Source: Paraconiothyrium sp. Pb-2020 (Eukaryota > Ascomycota > Dothideomycetes > Pleosporales > Didymosphaeriaceae). Taken from it: a DNA stretch of 64,000 nucleotides. The notes beneath the pieces are model-generated. The model was given only the letters and a program-made list of their open reading frames with translations. It was not told where the DNA came from and ran no database searches. Location: NCBI GenBank assembly GCA_022419385.1, contig JAJUBI010000006.1, positions 4,526,001 through 4,590,000 of the forward strand. The letters run 5' to 3'. The position numbers and the translations under genes were made by a program. Below, in pieces: positions 56,941-64,000 of this stretch (within the stretch, counting starts at the first letter, position 1; every line of letters begins with the position of its first letter).

Positions 56941-58031
56941 CTAGTCCTTAGGAGCCAGGTACCTCAAAGTCGTCGAACTCCACTTCTCATTTCCACTCAT
57001 CTGGAACTCCAACCCCTTTAGATATGCCCGAATAGCAGGAGTGTCTTCTTCGGCGAGCAGCTGCTCCGTCTGAACCTCGTAGATCAGCTCCCACTCACGA
57101 CAGAGGTGATACAAAACGTTCTTAGCCGCGCTGGTTGGGATGTCAGCCTCCCTGGCCATGATATCGACTGCGTTGCACAGCGCGGCGCCTTCCTTGTGCC
57201 CATGTTTGACGACCTCGGCTTCCTTCTCGAAACTCCAGATATCATTGATGATGGAAAGGTGCTTCGAGCAGATGTTGTCCGCTGGCCGTATCGAGTCTAG
57301 GGTCTCCTGCGAGACTTTGAGACCCATGGAGAAGCGCATAAGGGCGCCGAGAAGGCTACATAAGAGGCCATTAGTGATGCTTGCCAAGGGGTGAATGAGT
57401 GGCGAGTCGGGCAGTCTTACGCCTTGCCTACGTCCGCCTCGCGGTATTCAAGGTATGCTCCGAGACCCATCTTCTCGAGACGCTTTTTGTCAGTCTGCGC
57501 ACGCATGAATGTGAAGACCGGTTCTTGGATGTCCTCCGCCATGGCGCGGTCGTGGGCACGCATGCTCTCCCACAACTCATATGTGATCCACTCAACGGGC
57601 TTTGTTCGGTCAGGGAGGACTTCGCCGCGAGTGATCGGCATTAGCTTTTCGTTGTAAGCTTTGCCATCCTCCAGGGACATGTACTCCAAAAGATCTGTTA
57701 TTTGACATTTGGCTTCAGCAGTCTTTTATACGATTGAAGGGATCAGCGGGAGAACAGGCATGTTGGACTCACCGTCGATGAGGAAAAGAAGCGTGAGAAG
57801 TCGGCAGGCAAAGTGAATGCGGTTTTCGAGAGCCAAAGGAAAGTAGAAGCATGTCACAGTAGAGAAACCTGCCGCGACGAACTTCTTGCGGGCCTTCTGG
57901 TCAGGAAAGGGCCAGTGTGCGAGGAAATAGCCGTCGACTTCTTTTACGATCTGCTCGTGTAGCGGATGGATCATGGCTTCCCATCGAGGCTCCGGCACGC
58001 TAGGAATCTGCATGATAGTTGCCGGAGACAT
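56941..58031 (-). CDS. Sesquiterpene cyclase, aristolochene-synthase-like
   Basis: Three exons, 57773–58031, 57421–57694 and 56941–57355, encode 315 residues, the normal size of fungal class I sesquiterpene cyclases. It should ionise farnesyl diphosphate with Mg2+. The Asp-rich motif DDLLE (86–90) is completed only by the first splice. NDIWSFEKE at 215–223 is the NSE metal motif and the C-terminal Arg309-Tyr310 pair is present. Blocks such as DGYFLAHWPFP, FYFPLALENRIHFACRLL, ITRGEVLPDRTKP and YELWESMRAHD closely follow what I know of aristolochene synthases, which supports an eremophilane skeleton, though product prediction from sequence is uncertain. It is probably cytosolic. It is divergent from a P450 with 321 bp between starts. 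Confidence 0.92.
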
Positions 58032-58352
58032 GATGTGCAGAAAAAAACTTGACAGAAGATGAGGATAATATAGAATCAGGATTGGGGTCAAGACTGTTCC
58101 GCTTTGTAGTGTTTTGCCGTGACTTGGGACGTCGACAACAGGCTTATATACTCGCATATCTATGCTTTGATAAGACGAGCCTGATACTATCGGCAGTACA
58201 TGGGAGAAAAGCTAAAGGGGAAACACCCGATGATACGCTGGCACAAAAGCACAAAGACTTACCAACATCCAGTAGCACTTAGGGTTCTCCGCCCTCATTC
58301 TTTTTCTTTCACCTCTCCTTGCCAGGCTGATAACACCATTTTCCGAGTCACT
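58032..58352. promoter_or_regulatory. Bidirectional promoter, terpene cyclase/P450
   Basis: A 321-bp region lies between divergent starts. On the minus strand a TATATAAG box (58143–58150) lies about 112 bp upstream of the cyclase start. Long T- and C-rich runs precede the P450 start. The two genes are probably co-regulated; I could not find a clear paired-CGG site. Confidence 0.55.
58143..58150 (-). promoter_or_regulatory. TATA box of the terpene cyclase gene
   Basis: The minus strand reads TATATAAG, at a typical 110-bp distance from the start codon at 58031. Confidence 0.5.
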
Positions 58353-60018
58353 ATGAACTCCACCATTTGGAATGAAGGTTTTGTAGCGTCACGTGTTGCC
58401 CAGCTTGTAACACAGCAACCTGGATCAGCACGAACGTATACCTTCGGCGTAGTAACGATACTACCTCTACTTTGGACACTATGGGCCAGATGGAGTAAGT
58501 TGCAGCGACTGGCCCCTGGGATTCCCATAGTTGGTGGCAAAGCGCAGAGGATCAAGAACCGCAAAGCATTCATTCATGGTTCAAGAGACATACTAATCGC
58601 AGGTTATCGCCAATCTGGCGGAGATTTTTACTATGTACCTTCCCCATTGGGCGAGAGGTTGATGGTTCCGTCCTGGGTTTTGAACGAGCTCAAGACGTCG
58701 CCCGTCGACAAGGTCGACTTCGTCGGAACTTTCATAGAGATGTTTGAGGGGAAATACACCACCATGGGCAGCCGATCGACTCTGCACCCCCGCGTCGTTA
58801 AGGCGCAGCTCAATCAGCATCTGCCCGACGTCATGCCCGGCGTCCAAGACGAGATTCGGAACGCATTTCTAGACAGCTTTCCAGAATGCGACGACTGGAC
58901 CGAGGTGCCTGTCGTCGACCGGATCACCCAGATCGTGGCACGCGTTTCGAGCCGCATGTTCGGCGGTACGACTCTTAGCGAGAACGCGGAATGGGTCCAG
59001 GCATCAATCGATTTCGCCATCGATGGGTTCGTAGGAGCCCAGAAGTTGAAGAAGATCCCCGAGATCTTCCGACCTGTAGCTGCACGATTCATGCCGGAGA
59101 TCACCAAGATTGCCGGCCATTATCGCGCCGCAGAAAAAGCCTCCGTGGACATGATCGAGCAGCGAAGGCGAACGGGTGAAAACGCGTCCGATCTGCTCTT
59201 CTGGATGGACGAGCAGGCTGTCGGTCCGGAAAAGGATCCTAAGTTCCTGGCGTCGATCCTGCTCAAGGTCAGCTTTGCTGCTATCCACACGAGCGCTGCA
59301 GCTCCAAGCCAACTAATTTTTGACCTCTGCCAACACCCAGAGTACGTTGAGCCACTTCGGGAAGAGTACCGAAAAGTTCTAGATGGGGACGGGAGGATCA
59401 GCAAGCAGGGGTACCTTCAAATGCCAAAGCTTGATTCGATCATGAAGGAGAGCCAACGTTTCAATCCCTTGCTTCTGGGTGAGCTTACTGTGTCGAACCT
59501 CTCTAGTTCCGGATTACTGACACCTTGCAGTGACTTTTGAGCGCATAATCACGGAGAAGCTAACGCTATCAAACGGCTTTACGATCCCTGCGAACACGAC
59601 CATCGGCGTACCTACACATGCAATTACCATGGATCCAAAACTCTATCCGAACCCGGAGAAGTTTGACGGCTTCCGTTTCGCCAGGCTTCGACAGGTAGAC
59701 CCCAGCATGGAAGGGAAGGGCCAATACGTGGCATCAAATCCTAACAGCATGGCCTTTGGTTTCGGCCGTCATGCATGCCCTGGGTGAGTTACATTCCATT
59801 CTAGTGATGTGATGGATCGTATGTGACTGACTAAGGACTACCGCATTTGTAGCCGTTTCTTCGCCGCGCAGGAGATCAAGGCCATCATGGTGTTCCTGTT
59901 GGAGAACTACGACATGAAGTTCAAGGAGGGACAAACAAGGCCCCCTAGTTTGCTGTTTGAGACCCAGTACCTACCAGATCACTCGGCCACGGTGCTCTTC
60001 AAGCGGCGCCAGGTGTAA
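58353..60018 (+). CDS. Cytochrome P450 monooxygenase
   Basis: Three exons, 58353–59478, 59531–59783 and 59853–60018, encode 514 residues. A hydrophobic segment near residues 30–45 is the ER anchor. The I-helix region reads LLKVSFAAIHTSAAAPSQ, with His-Thr in place of the usual acid-Thr pair, a form common in ent-kaurene-oxidase-like fungal P450s. The K-helix ExxR is KESQR and the heme site FGFGRHACPGRFF with Cys is rebuilt across intron 2. The start at 58353 is chosen because upstream codons are not conserved in type and the anchor follows directly. It shares a short promoter with the sesquiterpene cyclase, so it is a good candidate for the first oxidation step. Confidence 0.92.
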
Positions 60019-60847
60019 ACGCCGCGCAGCCAATGAGTTTGCAACCGAGTCTGACATGCATGCCAAGACATATGTCGCTTGGTGGGTTCATCGATGAAAG
60101 GGACCGGGAGGGGACGACCAAGACGAGATATATGGGAGCGAGATCTAGATGTAGTGGGTACCTTGGTAGATACATTAGCCGACGGGTCGACGGGTGCGGC
60201 TCTTCAGACTGTCCTTTGACATAATCTTCTTCTGAATTAAGGCCGAATTACAAATGAAAGGCTTGTTCCGCTGTAAGGTGCCTGTTCCGGTGACAAATGA
60301 TTATCCACCGACATACAAGACTTGAGATGCCTTGCTATCTAACCTTTAGACCATCCCACATCGACAGTGTTTCCACCCCTTTGTCATTGTGCAACGCTCT
60401 CTCATGCATGCAGGTCTGCAGACCGCCTATGGGGATGGAATAAATCTTGGCGGTTATGCACGTAGGACGTATCTGGAGTACGCGGCACCTCAACGACTTA
60501 TCCTCCGGACCCTCGTCGAATTGCATCATCTCCCACCAAGCCGCGGCCTAATCACACATGCAAAGGAAGCTGAACGTCGATCTATCAGGCGTGAAGAGGA
60601 CGCAGTCAGCATAGAAGATAGTATAGGGTAGTACATACAAACCAATGATAAGGAACCGAGCGATTGGTACTTTGACGGTTATCAGGATGGTCAGCATCCA
60701 GACAATAGGCCCTAATGGAAAGTTCGACCGAAGATTTTGAGGAAATAGTACCTAAAGAGACCACCAGCAAGAGTTTCTTTGGAAATTGCCACGAACGTAA
60801 AGGAGTAACAAACACAACAACAATTCATTCATCGTAGCTGATTCAAG
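60019..60847. other. Intergenic region
   Basis: The 829 bp between the P450 stop and the regulator start contain no recognised gene. The last 200 bp probably include the regulator's promoter. Confidence 0.45.
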
Positions 60848-62031
60848 ATGTTCACAGCCTGGAAGTACGATCCCAAGGACGATGATGTTCTTCTTGCCGC
60901 CCAGGAAATTCCTTTTGACCCCGTTACGAGAAGGACAAGCGGCATAAAAGCATGCTCATCATGTCGAGCTAGAAAGTTAAGATGCAACGGAGAAAAAAGC
61001 GGTTGCCAGCGCTGTAAGAGCCAAGGTCTGGAATGCAATTACACCGATACCGTCAGGAGGAAACGGACTGGAAATTCAAGCGCCACAACCGCCTCCCCCA
61101 AGTCCATGGACCGCTCAGACACACGGAAGTCATCCACCAGTTCGACGACGACGTCCTCGACAGCAGCGTCAACATCACCGTCCCATTCGAACGTGGAACT
61201 ACAGCATCCACTAGCAACACAACAAGAACAACAGAAAGCTCAATGTCAACAACACAACAACAACACAGCAACAGCAGCAATAAACACAGGACCACGATGA
61301 TTTGAGCTGGTTTAGAAACTCAGACGCCAAGCATTGACTTCTTCGCTGACGTCGATATGCCGGAAGATCCCATCCTCCACCACGATGACATTACCTTTGT
61401 TGAGGATCTAGGTGCGAGAGACAACCCATCCGATATGGCGCTAGATCTGGCATCATCGACCATGCTCTTGCATCAGACCTTCTTGCCACCCATCCGGTCG
61501 CCCTCAAACCTGGCGGCGGACGAACCCGGATCAGCAGTAGGCGGTTTCCGATCGCACGCAACCTGCCAGTGCCTCTATCCCGTCCTCATGGTAATGGATA
61601 AGCTGAACGTACAGGATGACAGTGCGATCGAGAAATCAGTCAACGAATTGCTAGTTTTACACAAGGAAGCACTTTCCAATGGTACTAACATGCTCGGCTG
61701 TACCACGTGCATAGGACGGGTCGAGAACATGCTGGTTTTGGCTATGCTGATAGACAAGCTCGCTCGCCTATGCTATAGCATTGTACATGCTCCCATCAAG
61801 GGTCCCACCTCGTCGCTCAGTCTCGGGGATTACATGGTCGATTCGGCCGAGGAGTACGCGGTGTTGATAAGCAGCCTACTGGGTGTGCATTTACGTCGCC
61901 TCCAAACTATGGCTCAGAGATTGCATCAGGTCTCGTCACGTTTTCAGTCTGACACGCTGACACACCGCCTCACGGTATGTAGTGGATTCGTCACCAGAAG
62001 TCTAGATACCCTCCGTAATATGGGAAGGTAG
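60848..62031 (+). CDS. Zn2Cys6 regulator, AflR-like, with unresolved frame break
   Basis: The first frame (60848–61300) carries a complete Zn2Cys6 DNA-binding motif with spacing C-x2-C-x6-C-x6-C-x2-C-x6-C (ACSSCRARKLRC…GCQRCKSQGLEC), then a basic RRKR and a Ser/Thr/Gln-rich linker. The second frame (up to 62031) carries SIDFFADVDMPEDPIL, a CQCLYPVLMVMDKL block and CTTCIGRVENMLVLAMLIDKL, matching the AflR-type C-terminal domain. Between about 61190 and 61335 the frames differ, and a third frame contains DDLSWFRNSDAK, which also looks family-like. Either one intron (donor unclear, acceptor at CTCAG near 61330) joins them, or small indels broke the gene. It lies inside the terpenoid cluster and is its likely pathway-specific regulator. 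Confidence 0.75.
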
Positions 62032-63428
62032 ATAGCGAAATAAGAAGCTGTCGATAAACCGACGTTGGACGCATGTAAGCAGAGACTCTATCAAACACGA
62101 TGATGAGATGCATTGCCATGGCACGTTCCGTACCTAGTCGCTTGATGTTCATACGAGCTGGCCAATCACCCTTCGTGAATCTGACGAATTGATCGACCAG
62201 GTGGTGCGGCTGAGAACGCCTCTCCAGCGTTTACTAGGCTTGAAAACTTTCTGTGCGTCCGTCAGATTGACCGATCCTCAAATCCTGCAATCTTACATGT
62301 GCTACAATCTGACCACCATCGATGCGGCCCGGCGCGCGGCGCGCGGCGCGCATCAGCGGGCAGAGAGACGGAGGTGGGGCCCGTAAGCATGGGAGATGCG
62401 TGGGGGACTAGCCTTTCGTGCTTTCGATCGTGCGCTCACCGATAAGCCGCTCTTATCAGTGTTCTCACAAAGACATGGTCCACGGCCCAAGGGCTGAACT
62501 GTAGAAAGGTGGAGACGTCTTACCGTTGATACGCGAGTGATTGGTTAATGTTATTAACTTTGAGGTCTTATAAGCTATAGTAAAATTAGTTCGCAGCTAC
62601 GAGTACTGCCTATATGTTTTCTTAGTGTAAGAGACTAATCCCTTATATTTCGATAGCAGCTGCGCAAGCAGGACGGGTGCATGTGGGTCAAGGTGTGGAA
62701 GATAGTTGGGTGAGGTGGGCGGTGCAGAGTTTGACTGCATCGTATCAAGCACCTGACCGCGTGCCATAGTTAACCCTAGTCATCACCACTCAACAGGAAC
62801 TATCATATCACATCACAATTGCTCCTAGAAATGCTTCCTAACAGCGCGTGATCAAAAAGCCGAAACAAGGTGATACAATTTCCCATATGTGGAACTTGGG
62901 GCTCGGCATTTCTTTATGGAGATGATGTTATAGACAGCGGACCTCTTGCTATCGGCTTATCTTGCTCTACGACTGAGCATGGCTAACGCGTAACGTGTGT
63001 TTCGAAGTCCCGGAGTTAGGCCAGCAGGATGTGCCGCACTGTATTCAATCGGCAACATGCCTTTTTGAGTCGTGTCGACACCGGTCCTTGCCTATTTCAT
63101 TTGTTTTATGAGGGCCGAGGTGTGCCCCGCCGATCGACTGCCGTAAGAAGTCTTCCGGATAATCGGCCATATGCCGAAAATGTGGAAACTCCTGATAGCC
63201 AGGCTGGGCTCTCGCCACAGTCCCTCCGACTTGAACCAGGGCGGCGGGAGGAAAACCGAGAAAAGTGGAAAGTGTGATCTTTGGGTTAGGGTTTGGAGGA
63301 CACTGACGTGTCGATCGTTCCATAGAAAGTATATCACGTATATTCGTTTAATTTCATCAAACTGTGAGGGTAATAGAATCAAATTCCATCTGAAACCCTC
63401 AGGGTCTCGTACATTTCGAGTCATCGTG
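62032..63428. other. Intergenic region, partly AT-rich
   Basis: These 1.4 kb hold no supported gene. A GCGCGGC simple repeat lies near 62328–62350. The DNA from 62530 to 62650 is AT-rich, in contrast with its flanks. Confidence 0.45.
62328..62350. repeat. GC-rich simple repeat (GCGCGGC-type)
   Basis: About three copies of a seven-base GCGCGGC unit. No function is visible. Confidence 0.6.
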
Positions 63429-64000
63429 ATGTCTCGCCTCACCATGGCAACATTCGTCGTTAGCCTACTTGCACTAAAGGTATTAGAATACCAGTTTAGG
63501 TCTTTCTGCCAGTTTTCATGATATGATCGCTACAGATCTGACGCAATAGTTTTCAGGTCATCGTCTCTTGGGTTTACGCCATCATCTACAATCTATACTT
63601 CCACCCGTTAAGGCGGTTCCCGGGACCTAAGTACGCTGCCATAAGTCACGTAAGTAGATGAAGAGATAACACGGACTGTCTTTCTGCTTCAAGTCGGTAA
63701 CCGTTTTCTTCAGGTTGCTTATTCATGGTGGTTTCTCGGCGGGTCACAGCCGTACAAGGTGCTTGACTTGCATCGCAGATATGGTGCGTACTTCCTTTCA
63801 CTACACATTGTGAACAAGACGTCTTACAAGATTAAACAGGACCTGTGGTACGCTTAGCCCCGAACGAGCTCTCATTCAACTCTGCGCAGTCATGGAAGGA
63901 CATCTACGGATTCCGCCAGGGCCACAAGCCCTTCGTGAAGAGCGAATTTTACGACGGCGGTAGCTTCGCCGCCCGCGGTGTACACTCTATCGTGAGTGAG
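63429..64000 (+). CDS. Cytochrome P450, 5' part only (cut by window end)
   Basis: Exons 63429–63479, 63557–63649, 63714–63783 and 63840 to the window end join in frame. They give an N-terminal anchor, then AIIYNLYFHPLRRFPGPKYA (the proline-rich hinge), VLDLHRRYGPVVRLAPNELS and SAQSWKDIYGFRQGHKP, the N-terminal third of a TRI11/benzoate-hydroxylase-like P450. An alternative start is the ATG at 63444. The heme region lies outside the window. Orientation and position suggest that the gene cluster continues to the right. Confidence 0.85.

Noticed and set aside
62189..62386. A 65-codon frame downstream of the regulator, considered as an extra exon
   Set aside because: The regulator's C-terminal domain already ends at 62031, and the frame runs into a GC-rich simple repeat.
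1..64000. tRNA, rRNA and CRISPR features
   Set aside because: I found no convincing B-box with cloverleaf partner and no rRNA-like sequence. The only regularly repeated units are simple repeats and the precursor gene's coding repeats. CRISPR is not expected in a fungal nuclear genome.

Overview
The window looks like nuclear DNA of a filamentous ascomycete, most likely a Dothideomycete. The evidence is short GT–AG introns (about 40–70 bp) with CT(A/G)A-type branch sites, heterokaryon-incompatibility (HET) genes, fungal-only families (UstYa/DUF3328, fungal 7TM rhodopsin-fold proteins, Zn2Cys6 regulators) and secondary-metabolism genes. The class is an inference from gene content, not a measurement. 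Exon coordinates come from reading frames, splice motifs and remembered family features; no alignment was run.

Layout. 1–28.6 kb is mostly housekeeping: a bHLH regulator of the RTG3/TFEB type (3.1–4.8, minus), an SFT2 vesicle-traffic protein (7.8–9.5), homogentisate 1,2-dioxygenase (11.8–14.1), a short-chain dehydrogenase with an apparent frameshift (14.5–15.5, minus), a CsbD-like stress protein (15.9–16.3, minus), two tail-to-tail HET genes (17.8–22.6), and the ribosome-assembly factor NOC1/MAK21 divergent from anthranilate phosphoribosyltransferase TRP4 (24.2–28.6).

28.7–33.4 kb is the most unusual part. It has a 52-residue cysteine-rich secreted protein, then a 200-residue secreted precursor with six copies of a core containing Tyr-X-Gly-Leu and four Lys-Arg sites, then two membrane-anchored UstYa-type proteins, each with two HxxHC motifs. 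This is the layout of a dikaritin RiPP locus (the ustiloxin/phomopsin/victorin class), but the YXGL core matches no product I know. An F-box/LRR protein (33.4–35.5) and an MFS transporter (37.4–39.2) follow.

41.1–64 kb holds a 7TM rhodopsin-fold protein, a GMC oxidoreductase, a P450 broken by one stop codon, an O-methyltransferase relic, a cation/calcium exchanger, a PhyH-type dioxygenase, two further P450s, an aristolochene-synthase-like sesquiterpene cyclase, another P450 divergent from it, an AflR-like Zn2Cys6 regulator, and the first exons of a fifth P450 cut by the window end. Together these suggest a sesquiterpenoid, probably eremophilane-type, cluster: the cyclase makes the hydrocarbon, and the P450s, the dioxygenase and the GMC enzyme oxidise it. 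The two lesions at 46.1 and 48.0 kb suggest partial decay on the cluster's left side.
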